62,328 bases of DNA from JAVBJV01 sp031546815. Lineage in GTDB: Bacteria > Pseudomonadota > Alphaproteobacteria > Acetobacterales > Acetobacteraceae. The position numbers and the translations under genes were made by a program. The stretch is from contig JAVBJV010000009.1 of the NCBI GenBank assembly GCA_031546815.1, positions 1 to 62,328 of the forward strand, read 5' to 3'. Below the pieces are notes generated by a model, which had not been told where the DNA came from, ran no database searches, and saw only the letters and a program-made list of their open reading frames with translations. The first letter of the stretch is position 1. Every line of letters begins with the position of its first letter. Shown here piece by piece: positions 49,286-56,631 of this stretch.

Positions 49286-50668
49286 ATGATCAGGACCGTT
49301 TTTGCCATATTGCTGTGCGCCATGCCCGCGCAGGCGGCCGGTTACGACCCGGCGAGCATGTCGGCGTTCTGGAGCGTGCCGTTCATCGGGCTGCTGCTGT
49401 CGCTGGCCTGTCTGCCTCTGCTGTTGGGCGAAGTCTGGCATGCGCATTACGGCAAGATCATCATCGGGTGGGGTATGCTGTTCGTCGTGCCGTTCGCACT
49501 GGTGTTCGGCATAGGCACGGCCGTGCACGAACTGCTGCACATGATGATCCAGGAGTATATCCCGTTCCTGATATTGCTGCTGGCGCTGTACACCGTCGGC
49601 GGGGGCATTCTGGTGCGTGGCTCGCTGATCGGCACGCCGCTGAGCAACACGATGATGCTGCTGATCGGCACGGCGCTTGCCTCGCTGATGGGGACGACCG
49701 GGGCGGCGATGGTGATGATCCGGCCGATGATCCGCGCCAACGCGTTCCGCAAACGCACCACGCATACCTTCGTGTTCTTCATTTTTCTGGTCGCTAATCT
49801 GGGCGGCAGTCTGACGCCGCTGGGGGATCCGCCGCTGTATCTGGGCTTCCTGAAGGGCGTGCCGTTCTTCTGGCCGACGCAGCATCTGTTCCTGCCGTTC
49901 CTGTTCTGCGCGGTGGTGCTGCTGTGCGTCTACTACGTGATCGACACGCTGGTCTGGCGCCGCGAAGCGCCGGTCATGCCCAACCATACGGGCGAGAAAA
50001 TCCGTCTGTCCGGGCAGATCAACATCATCCTGTTATTGCTGGTGGCCGCCGTTGTGCTGATGCAGGGCGTCTGGCATCCGGGCAATATGGAGATCTTCGG
50101 ACAGCAGGTCGGGATCGAACGGTTTGTCGCTGTCGTGTTGCTGCTGGCCATCGTGATCATCTCCGCCAACAAGACCAGCGACGAAATCCACGTCGGCAAC
50201 GGCTTTGCCTGGGGCGCGATGATCGAAGTTGCCAAGGTGTTCGCCGGTATCTTCATCACCATGGCCCCCGTTCTGGCGATCCTGCGCGCGGGCGAGGACG
50301 GTGCGTTGGGCGGGTTGGTGCAGATTGTATCGCGGCCCGACGGCACGGCAATTCCGACTGCCTATTTCTGGATGAGCGGCGGGCTGTCGTCGTTCCTCGA
50401 TAACGCGCCGACGTACCTGGTGTTCTTCAACATGGCGGGCGGCGATCCGGCGGTGCTCAGCGGGGTGGATTCCGTGGTGCTGATGGCGATCTCGTGCGGG
50501 GCGGTGTTCATGGGGGCCAATTCGTATATCGGCAACGCGCCGAACTTCATGGTCAAGGCGATTGCGGAAGGGCGTGGTGTGAAGATGCCGTCGTTCTTCG
50601 GGTATTGCGGCTGGGCCTGTGTATTTCTGGTGCCGCTGTTCGTGGTGACGACTCTGATTTTTTTCTGA
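49286..50668 (+). CDS. Sodium:proton antiporter-type membrane protein (paralogue 2)
   Basis: This 460-aa protein is clearly related over its whole length to the preceding gene. Shared blocks include FIGLLLSLACLPLLLGEVWH, TTGAAMVMIRPMIRAN, GGSLTPLGDPPLYLGFLKG and LSSFLDNAPTYLVFFN. About 12 helices are predicted. The tandem pair, separated by 40 bp, suggests duplication and perhaps a heteromeric or differently regulated pair. The next gene starts 19 bp after the stop. Confidence 0.8.
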   Translation: MIRTVFAILLCAMPAQAAGYDPASMSAFWSVPFIGLLLSLACLPLLLGEVWHAHYGKIIIGWGMLFVVPFALVFGIGTAVHELLHMMIQEYIPFLILLLALYTVGGGILVRGSLIGTPLSNTMMLLIGTALASLMGTTGAAMVMIRPMIRANAFRKRTTHTFVFFIFLVANLGGSLTPLGDPPLYLGFLKGVPFFWPTQHLFLPFLFCAVVLLCVYYVIDTLVWRREAPVMPNHTGEKIRLSGQINIILLLLVAAVVLMQGVWHPGNMEIFGQQVGIERFVAVVLLLAIVIISANKTSDEIHVGNGFAWGAMIEVAKVFAGIFITMAPVLAILRAGEDGALGGLVQIVSRPDGTAIPTAYFWMSGGLSSFLDNAPTYLVFFNMAGGDPAVLSGVDSVVLMAISCGAVFMGANSYIGNAPNFMVKAIAEGRGVKMPSFFGYCGWACVFLVPLFVVTTLIFF

Positions 50669-50687
50669 CGGGGGAAACATAACAAAA

Positions 50688-51596
50688 ATGACCTATCTGG
50701 TTGCATCCGACCTGCCACAGGAAAGTGCTGGCAAACGTTTTCGGGCCTTGCTGGAAAGCGGCCGTATCCTTGGCATTCCCGGCACACATAACGGCATCGC
50801 CGCACAACAGGCTAAGGCCGCTGGGTTCGAGGCATCGTATCTGTCCGGCGCTGCGATGACCGCCAGCATGGGTCTGCCCGACCTCGGCATTATCACCGTG
50901 GACGAGGTGTGTTTCTTCATCCGCCAGGTGGCGCGTGCATCCGGCCTGCCGGTGCTGGTCGATGGCGATACCGGCTATGGCGAGGCGCTGAACGTCATGC
51001 ACATGGTGCGCGCGTTCGAGGAAGCAGGCGCTGGCGCAGTGCATATCGAGGATCAGCTGCTGCCCAAGAAATGCGGCCATCTGAACGACAAGAAACTGGC
51101 CGATGCGCGCGACATGGCGACCAAGGTTGCAGCCGCCGCGCGTGCCCGGCGCGATCTGTTCCTGATCGCGCGCACCGATGCCGCGGCCAGTGAAGGCATC
51201 GACGGTGCCGTCGCGCGTGCGAAGTTGTACATCGAAGCCGGGGCCGATGCGATTTTCCCAGAAGCGCTGACCACGCGCGAGATGTTCACCGAATTCGCGC
51301 AACGCATGCCGGGCGTGAAGCTGCTCGCCAACATGACGGAGTTCGGCCGCACGCCGTTCTTCACCACCGACGAATTCGCCGCCATGGGGTACAGCATGGT
51401 GATCTGGCCGGTGTCCTCGCTGCGCGTTGCGGCAAAGGCGCAGGAGGATCTGTTCGCCACCATCCGCCGCGATGGCTCGGCCGAGGCGATGCTGCCGCGT
51501 ATGCAGACCCGGGCCGAGCTTTACGAAACCATCGGGTACCACAACTTCGAAACGCTGGATGCCAGCATTATCGAAACCGTGCTGCCAAAACTTTAG
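50688..51596 (+). CDS. Isocitrate lyase/PEP mutase-family enzyme (methylisocitrate lyase-like)
   Basis: This 302-aa TIM-barrel lyase has the family signature KKCGH (HIEDQLLPKKCGHL) and the magnesium-binding DGDTGYG. SGAAMTASMGLPDLGIIT is close to methylisocitrate lyases (PrpB) and 2,3-dimethylmalate lyases. Products would be pyruvate plus succinate or a related acid. There is no prpC, prpD or other 2-methylcitrate gene nearby, so the substrate is open; oxaloacetate decarboxylase and phosphonomutase branches remain possible. It is 19 bp after the antiporter gene and may share its transcript. Confidence 0.8.
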   Translation: MTYLVASDLPQESAGKRFRALLESGRILGIPGTHNGIAAQQAKAAGFEASYLSGAAMTASMGLPDLGIITVDEVCFFIRQVARASGLPVLVDGDTGYGEALNVMHMVRAFEEAGAGAVHIEDQLLPKKCGHLNDKKLADARDMATKVAAAARARRDLFLIARTDAAASEGIDGAVARAKLYIEAGADAIFPEALTTREMFTEFAQRMPGVKLLANMTEFGRTPFFTTDEFAAMGYSMVIWPVSSLRVAAKAQEDLFATIRRDGSAEAMLPRMQTRAELYETIGYHNFETLDASIIETVLPKL

Positions 51597-52564
51597 GGGC
51601 GGGCGGCAATCTCGACCGCATAGTGATCCACCGGCGGTGCCTGGCGGATCACGCCGCGCCCGGCCAGATAGTTCGCAAACGCGCTGTAACCCTCGGCGTT
51701 CAGCGTGGCGGGGGTCTGTGTGAAGCGGGGCAGCGTATCGCTCCAGGCGCGGCGGTTCAGTTCGTTGACCACCTCGGGCCGGCCCTTGATGAACAACGCC
51801 CAACCTTCTTCGGGATGGTCGATCAACCAGCGCGTGACCTCGGCCGTGACGTCCAGAAAGCGGCGCAGATCCGGATCGGCCCGGCGGTCGGTGTGGGTGA
51901 CGTAGATCAGTTCCTCGAAGTTCGGCACGCCGTTGCGTTCGGGGAAAAAGGCGCGGCCGGGGCGGCCCTCTATGGCCAGTTGATGCAGCTCGAAATTGCG
52001 GAACCCACCCACGATCGCATCAACCTGACCCGACATCAGCGCGGATGACAGGGCGAAGTTCACGCTGATGGATTCCACGTCGCTCATCTTCAGTCCGGCC
52101 TGTTCCAGCATGCCGCCCAGCGTGGTCTCCTCGCTGCCGCCAACCGAAAAGCCGATGCGTTTGCCGCGCAGATCCGCGATGCTGCGGATGGGGCTGCTCT
52201 CCAGCACGATCAGCGTAGTGAGCGGGGTCGGCACCAGCGTGCCAAACCGCACCAGCGGCAGGCCCTGGTCCACTGCCATATGCAGCGCGCGCTGGTAATA
52301 AACGGCGATGTCCGCCTGCTTTGCCGCGACCAGTTTCGGCGGGTCGTTCGGATCGGCGGGTGCAATCAGTTCCACATTCAGCCCGGCACGCGCGAAGGCA
52401 CCGTTTTCGACCCCCACGACCAGCGGCGCGTGATCCGGGTTGATGAACCAGTCGAGCAGGACGGTCAGTTTCTTCGGGGTGCTCTGCGCAACAGCAGCCT
52501 TGCCCAGCAGAGCCAGCGCGCCGGTGGAAAGCAGAAGAGGGCGACGCCCCAGATGGTTGTTCAT
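51593..52564 (-). CDS. thiY: ABC transporter substrate-binding protein for thiamine pyrimidine precursor (ThiY/NMT1 family)
   Basis: This 323-aa exported protein has a signal with a twin-arginine-like RRPLLLS stretch and an Ala-rich core. The NMT1/ThiY family marks are LLDWFINPDHAPLVVGVENG at the start of the mature part, QADIAVYYQRALHMAVDQGLP, and DLRGKRIGFSVGGSEET. The likely ligand is formylaminopyrimidine or hydroxymethylpyrimidine. The membrane and ATPase genes thiX and thiZ lie 590 bp away on the same strand, separated by an opposite-strand hydrolase gene. Its own GGAG is 9 nt upstream; no TPP element is visible in its 43-bp leader. Confidence 0.85.
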   Translation of the reverse strand: MNNHLGRRPLLLSTGALALLGKAAVAQSTPKKLTVLLDWFINPDHAPLVVGVENGAFARAGLNVELIAPADPNDPPKLVAAKQADIAVYYQRALHMAVDQGLPLVRFGTLVPTPLTTLIVLESSPIRSIADLRGKRIGFSVGGSEETTLGGMLEQAGLKMSDVESISVNFALSSALMSGQVDAIVGGFRNFELHQLAIEGRPGRAFFPERNGVPNFEELIYVTHTDRRADPDLRRFLDVTAEVTRWLIDHPEEGWALFIKGRPEVVNELNRRAWSDTLPRFTQTPATLNAEGYSAFANYLAGRGVIRQAPPVDHYAVEIAARP

Positions 52565-52607
52565 GATGGGTGCTCCACTGGAAGATTGCGATGGAAGTGA
52601 TTAAGTG

Positions 52608-53150
52608 ATGGGCATGCGATCATCCGAATGCACCATCCTGATTGTCCCCGGCCTTGCGAATTCCGGCCCCGACCACTGGCAGAGCCGGTGGGAAAGAAAA
52701 CTGCCGACCGCCCGACGAGTCGAGCAGGACGACTGGCATGCACCGCAGCGTGATGCCTGGGTCGCGCGGCTGATTGAAGCTGTTGGCCGGGCTGACAAAC
52801 CCGTTGTGCTGCTGGGGCATAGTCTGGGTGCCGCCACCATTGCACATGCCGCGCCGCAATTGCCGCAGGGCATTGTGCGTGGCGCGTTCATGGTGGGGCT
52901 GCCCGATGTGCGTGAACTGGGTTTTGCGGATTTCTCGCCCTTGCCCGAAGCCGTGCTGCCGTTTCCGTCGCTGCTGGCGGCCAGCCGCACCGATCCGTAT
53001 TGCACGTACGACTATGCGGAGAAGCACGCCGGTCTGTGGGGCGCTGCCTTCGTCGATGCGGGCGAGGCCGGGCACATCAACACGGAGAGCGGCCACGGCC
53101 CATGGCCCGAGGGGTTGATGTGCTTTGCGGGGTTCCTGCAGAAGCTGTAG
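52608..53150 (+). CDS. Small alpha/beta hydrolase, RBBP9/YdeN family
   Basis: This 180-aa serine hydrolase has GLANSGPDHWQSRWE near the start, the nucleophile in GHSLG (VVLLGHSLGAA), a DVRELGF loop, an Asp in SRTDPYC and the catalytic His in GHINTES. This is the RBBP9/YdeN family. It lies on the plus strand inside the minus-strand thi transport genes, convergent to thiX with a gap of 2 bp. ATG 52608 is taken as start; GTG 52605 and ATG 52614 are alternatives. Whether it acts on a thiamine-related ester is unknown. Confidence 0.85.
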   Translation: MGMRSSECTILIVPGLANSGPDHWQSRWERKLPTARRVEQDDWHAPQRDAWVARLIEAVGRADKPVVLLGHSLGAATIAHAAPQLPQGIVRGAFMVGLPDVRELGFADFSPLPEAVLPFPSLLAASRTDPYCTYDYAEKHAGLWGAAFVDAGEAGHINTESGHGPWPEGLMCFAGFLQKL

Positions 53151-53152
53151 CA

Positions 53153-53890
53153 TCACGAAAGCCGATCCGGCTGCCACGGGATCAACCGGCGCAGCGCCGC
53201 ATCGACCGCGAACCACAGCAGCACCGACAGCACGGCCAGCACCAGCAGGGCGGCGAACATCATGTCGGTCTGGCTGCGGCCATTGGCGTGCAGCATCAGA
53301 TAGCCAAGCCCGGCCGATGCGCCGACCCATTCACCGATCACCGCACCGATCGGCGCGATGGCCGTTGCCATGCGCAGCCCCGACGCCAGCGCGGGCAATG
53401 CCGCCGGAACCCGGATGCGCAACAGCACATGCAGTGGCGTGGCGTTCATCACGCGCGCAAGGTCCAGCCAGCCCGGTTCGGTGCGGCGCAGCCCGTCGTA
53501 AAAGGCCGTGGTGACGGGGAAGAAAATGATCAGCCCCGCCATGACGATCTTACTGGTTGCGCCGAACCCGATCCACAGCACCAGCAGCGGGGCGAGCGCG
53601 AAGACGGGGATGGCCTGACTGGCGATCAGCAATGGCAGTAGCCATGGGCGCAGACGCGGCATAAGCGTCAGCGCAATCGCGCACAGAATGCCGAACAGCG
53701 TGCCCACGCACAGCCCGCCGATGATCTCGGCGCAGGTAATCAGCGCGTGATAGAGCAGCGTATCGCGATACTGATACAGCGCCAGCGCAGTGCGCATGGG
53801 CGATGGCAGCAAAAAGGCGGGCGCACCCGTGGCCCAGCAGATAAGCTGCCAGATCCCCACCAACCCCAGGGCGGCAATCACGGCTTTCAT
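53153..53890 (-). CDS. thiX: ABC transporter permease for thiamine pyrimidine precursor (ThiX)
   Basis: This 245-aa permease has about six helices with the BPD permease loop ASGLRMATAIAPIGAVIGEWVG containing the EAA-type Gly. The opening LVGIWQLICWATGAPAFLLPSP is typical of the NitT/TauT/ThiX type. It pairs with ThiZ and the ThiY binding protein. It overlaps thiZ by 4 bp; its stop is 2 bp from the stop of the convergent hydrolase gene. Confidence 0.86.
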   Translation of the reverse strand: MKAVIAALGLVGIWQLICWATGAPAFLLPSPMRTALALYQYRDTLLYHALITCAEIIGGLCVGTLFGILCAIALTLMPRLRPWLLPLLIASQAIPVFALAPLLVLWIGFGATSKIVMAGLIIFFPVTTAFYDGLRRTEPGWLDLARVMNATPLHVLLRIRVPAALPALASGLRMATAIAPIGAVIGEWVGASAGLGYLMLHANGRSQTDMMFAALLVLAVLSVLLWFAVDAALRRLIPWQPDRLS

Positions 53891-54615
53891 GCGGCTTCTA
53901 GTTCGGCCAGCAATGCGGCTTGTGCTGCGGCAATTGTCTCGAAGCTGCGGGGGGTGGCGCTTGTCGGCAGTGCCAATGCCTGCGCGACTGCGGGCCTGCC
54001 GCGCAGCACCAGAATATGGTCTGCAATCCGCAGCGCCTCAGCCGGGTCGTGTGTGACGAGCACCACGGTGCGGTGACGCAGCAACCCCAGCGCCAGAGTT
54101 TGCAACCGGAAGCGTGTCGGCGCGTCGAGCGCGCTGAACGGTTCGTCCATCAGGACGACGGGCCGGTTCTCGATCAGCGTGCGAGCGAGGGCGGCGCGTT
54201 GCTGCTGCCCACCCGACAGTTCTGCCGGATAGCGCTGCATCTGCTCGGTCAGCCCCACCTGTGCCAGCAGATCCTGCGCGGCGCGAAGATCGATGGTCTC
54301 GCCCCGCACGGCGCTGCCCAGCGTGACGTTCTGCAGGACGGTGCGCCACGGCAGCAGCAGACTCTGCTGCGCCATCCACGAAACCCGCCCGGCGAGCGGA
54401 ACGCCATCGGTCGTGCGGATCTGCCCGCCAGCGGGCAGGGGATGCAGCCCGGCCAGCAGCCGCAGAATGGTTGACTTCCCGACGCCCGAAGCCCCCAGCA
54501 CAGCCGTGATTCCCCGGGCCGGCACGGTGATGGACTGTGCGGCCAGAACGGGCGTGTCGCCAAATGCAATATCAGGCAGGACCAGGGTGAAGCCTGGTGC
54601 AGGCAGCTTGTTCAA
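53887..54615 (-). CDS. thiZ: ABC transporter ATPase for thiamine pyrimidine precursor (ThiZ)
   Basis: This 242-aa ATPase has Walker A GASGVGKST near residue 43, signature LSGGQQQR and Walker B VVLMDEPFSALD, with the switch His in VTHDPAE. The start is a TTG at 54615: the only Shine-Dalgarno sequence, AAGGGA, is the 3' end of the TPP riboswitch at 8 nt spacing. Frames reading further upstream to 54747 run through the riboswitch and are rejected. It overlaps thiX as ATGA. Confidence 0.87.
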   Translation of the reverse strand: MNKLPAPGFTLVLPDIAFGDTPVLAAQSITVPARGITAVLGASGVGKSTILRLLAGLHPLPAGGQIRTTDGVPLAGRVSWMAQQSLLLPWRTVLQNVTLGSAVRGETIDLRAAQDLLAQVGLTEQMQRYPAELSGGQQQRAALARTLIENRPVVLMDEPFSALDAPTRFRLQTLALGLLRHRTVVLVTHDPAEALRIADHILVLRGRPAVAQALALPTSATPRSFETIAAAQAALLAELEAA

Positions 54616-54617
54616 AC

Positions 54618-54710
54618 CATCGATCCCTTCGCAGGTTCTAACCCGATCAGGTTCCAGGGGTCGTTGGCGGATCCAACCTCTCAGCCTGTGGTGCAGGCTC
54701 CCCCCGATGT
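54618..54710 (-). promoter_or_regulatory. TPP riboswitch (THI element) controlling thiZX
   Basis: On the minus strand the conserved parts appear in order: GGGGGGAGCC, the CTGAGAGG loop segment, GAACCTGATC, GGTTAGAACCTGCG and AAGGGA, with an outer CATCG/CGATG pair. This is the THI-box pattern that binds thiamine pyrophosphate. It ends 2 bases from the thiZ TTG start, so ligand binding probably hides the ribosome site. Confidence 0.93.
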
Positions 54711-54810
54711 ATGCTGGCACGATGGCGCGTTCGGACCGGGGGCGCAAGGGGATGCTGGGCGCGGATATCCGGATCTGCTATCCCAAAAGCCCGAATATGG
54801 ATTCTGAGAG

Positions 54811-55290
54811 ATGACACGTCGCAAGATTTTGGCTCTGATCGGAGCTGTAACCGCATCCGCCGCATCGGTTGCCGAAGCCCAGTCCGGCCCGCAGCCCGAG
54901 CTGCCGAAGGAACCGCTGGTCATCGTGACGCGCGACGGGACGCGCCATACATTCCAGGTGGAAATGGCGCTGAGTTCCGAACAGCAGACCATCGGCCTGA
55001 TGTTCCGCCCCAGCGTCGCCCCGGATGGTGGAATGCTGTTTGACTGGGGTGCGCCGCGTGAATCGGCGATGTGGATGCGCAATACGATCACCGCGCTGGA
55101 TATGGTGTTCATCAATGCCGACGGCACGATTCGCCGCATTGCCGAGCGCACGGTGCCGCATTCTTTGGCGACGGTGGCGAGCAACGGCCCGGTGCGTGCG
55201 ACGCTGGAACTGGCTGCCGGCACGGCCGAGCGCCTGAATCTGCGCCTGGGGGACCGGGTTTTGCAGCGGATTTTCGGCACGGATCGGTAA
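54811..55290 (+). CDS. DUF192-family exported protein
   Basis: The 159-aa product has a signal peptide (KILALIGAVTASAASVAEA, cut near residue 24) followed by a DUF192 domain. Family marks are EMALSSEQQTIGLMFRPSVA, GGMLFDWG, the MWMRNTITALDMVFINADG segment and the ERTVPHS stretch. The biochemical role of DUF192 is not established. It lies between the divergent thi riboswitch and a tRNA-Pro gene. A 33-bp imperfect inverted repeat (about 55296-55328) follows its stop but lacks a T-run. Confidence 0.85.
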   Translation: MTRRKILALIGAVTASAASVAEAQSGPQPELPKEPLVIVTRDGTRHTFQVEMALSSEQQTIGLMFRPSVAPDGGMLFDWGAPRESAMWMRNTITALDMVFINADGTIRRIAERTVPHSLATVASNGPVRATLELAAGTAERLNLRLGDRVLQRIFGTDR

Positions 55291-55347
55291 TTTTGGATAT
55301 GCCTCTTGCTCTTGGCAGAGGTTATCCATAGGTTCCGGCCCCAGTGT

Positions 55348-55425
55348 CGGGGCGTGGCGCAGCCTGGCTAGCGCGCCTGTTTTGGGTACAGGAGGTCGTG
55401 GGTTCGAATCCCGCCGCCCCGACCA
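55348..55425 (+). tRNA. tRNA-Pro (anticodon TGG)
   Basis: A 78-nt cloverleaf is complete: acceptor CGGGGCG pairs with CGCCCCG, the anticodon stem CCTGT/ACAGG holds loop TTTGGGT (anticodon TGG), the T arm has GTGGG-TTCGAAT-CCCGC, and CCA is encoded at 55423-55425. Confidence 0.96.
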
Positions 55426-55457
55426 TTTGCGGAAGCAGACCAGAAGGACGCAATGTG

Positions 55458-55763
55458 ATGCGCGCACGTATTTATCAGCCGCCGAAGACCGCCATGCAGT
55501 CTGGCCGCGCTCGGACCCATGAATGGGTGCTGGAGTACGAACCTGCCTCGCCGCGGAAGGCTGACTCCCTGATGGGCTGGATCGGTTCGAACGATACGCA
55601 GAGCCAGATCCGCCTGAAATTCGAAAGCGCCGAGGCGGCTGTTGCCTATGCCCAGCGCGAAGGCATTGCGTATGACATCGAAATGCCGAACAAGCCGGTG
55701 CTACGCATAAAGGCATACGCGGATAATTTCCGCTTCGGCCGCGCGGAAAACTGGACTCACTGA
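55458..55763 (+). CDS. NDUFS4-like complex I accessory subunit (ETC complex I subunit conserved region)
   Basis: This 101-aa protein starts at ATG 55458 with GAAGGA upstream; the longer frame to 55344 reads through tRNA-Pro. ARIYQPPKTAMQSGRARTHEW at the N-terminus, DSLMGWIGSNDTQSQIRLKFES in the middle and the Lys/Asn/Phe-rich end (ADNFRFGRAENWTH) match the NDUFS4/18-kDa subunit family, an accessory of NADH:quinone oxidoreductase shared by mitochondria and Alphaproteobacteria. It lies between two tRNA genes, away from any nuo operon. Confidence 0.9.
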   Translation: MRARIYQPPKTAMQSGRARTHEWVLEYEPASPRKADSLMGWIGSNDTQSQIRLKFESAEAAVAYAQREGIAYDIEMPNKPVLRIKAYADNFRFGRAENWTH

Positions 55764-55786
55764 AGCAGGTTTCTGTTGCCCTTGAT

Positions 55787-55863
55787 GTGCCCTTAGCTCA
55801 GTTGGATAGAGCAACAGACTTCTAATCTGTAGGTCGGTGGTTCGAATCCACCAGGGCACGCCA
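55787..55863 (+). tRNA. tRNA-Arg (anticodon TCT)
   Basis: A 77-nt cloverleaf: acceptor GTGCCCT pairs with AGGGCAC, the D arm contains GTTGGATAG, the anticodon loop CTTCTAA gives anticodon TCT, the T arm has GGTGG-TTCGAAT-CCACC, and CCA is encoded at 55861-55863. It borders an AT-rich stretch on its 3' side. Confidence 0.96.
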
Positions 55864-56002
55864 TTTACCCAGGTTTTTCATAAACCGCATTCTTGATTGG
55901 GATGCGGTTTTGTTTTCTGTAAGCGATGGCGCAACTCCGTTTCGGAAGGATGTTGACTGATAGCGGGGTATCTTGCGGTCGGTAGCAACGATCGAGCAGG
56001 CC

Positions 56003-56058
56003 AGACGTCCCGACAGTCCTGGCACGGACTAGACGTCCCGACAGTCCTGGCACGGACT
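56003..56058 (+). repeat. Perfect 28-bp tandem duplication
   Basis: A unit of 28 bases starting AGACGTCCCGACAG and ending GGCACGGACT is repeated exactly twice (56003-56030 and 56031-56058). It lies in noncoding sequence after tRNA-Arg. Confidence 0.9.
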
Positions 56059-56423
56059 GCACATGTGCGACGGCTTTGCGCTTGGCGGCGGGCAGCAGGA
56101 TGGCCGGTTTGACGGTGCTCGGCAAAACACATGCAAGGGCGTGGACCTGAACCCGCCAACCTGACAGCTTGGTATGTGGAAATCGTGTGCGGTGCATTGA
56201 GCGCCGCTCACACGCGTTTCTGGTCCAGAATATAAGGATAGTTGCGTGGGCTTGCGCTACAGTTAATAAAATACAATTACTTAAAATAAATATTACATAA
56301 GAATTATTTCTCATAAATACACATTCATCACATATTTCAATACAACATCATGTGAATCCCGGTCATTCGCGTTTGACCTGTTTCAGGAGTTGCTTGGATT
56401 GAGCGTGAAAGTAGAAAAATAAA

Positions 56424-56453
56424 TTTACACTTTTATCATAAATTTGCTATAAG
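56424..56453 (+). promoter_or_regulatory. Candidate promoter of the autotransporter
   Basis: TTTACA (56424-56429) and TATAAG (56448-56453) are 18 bp apart inside the AT-rich part. A transcript from here would begin about 60 nt before the ATG at 56519. The assignment is by motif and position only. Confidence 0.45.
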
Positions 56454-56631
56454 ATTTAACTGAAGCTGATGTTGCATTTAACATCTATATCAGTATTTTC
56501 TCAGCGAGTGTCTCTAAAATGTTCCAAAACTCCATCCGGTCTCATAAAGTAGGCGTTCTCCTTGGGGGGTAAGCCACCTTCCGCTAGCGCGCGTAAAAAG
56601 CGCGGCGATTATTTTCGGGGCACTCGGTGCT

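Larger units (their letters stand above)
55864..56518. other. Gene-poor, partly AT-rich stretch between tRNA-Arg and the autotransporter
   Basis: No convincing gene is seen here. Short minus-strand frames (for example 55865-56314) have no recognisable domain or ribosome site. The stretch holds a 28-bp tandem repeat (56003-56058) and, from about 56250 to 56470, a strongly AT-rich part unlike the rest of the window, ending in a promoter-like TTTACA-18 bp-TATAAG. No integrase, IS end or second copy of the tRNA 3' end was found. It could be a remnant of a transferred segment or an upstream regulatory region. Confidence 0.55.

Noticed and set aside
55296..55328. Inverted repeat after the DUF192 gene as a terminator
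   Set aside because: The arms are interrupted and there is no T-run; it may instead overlap the tRNA-Pro promoter.
56003..56058. The 28-bp repeat as a CRISPR array
   Set aside because: The two units are directly adjacent with no spacer and no cas genes are present.
55865..56314. Short minus-strand frames after tRNA-Arg as possible genes
   Set aside because: They run across the 28-bp tandem repeat, lack a ribosome site and show no recognisable domain.
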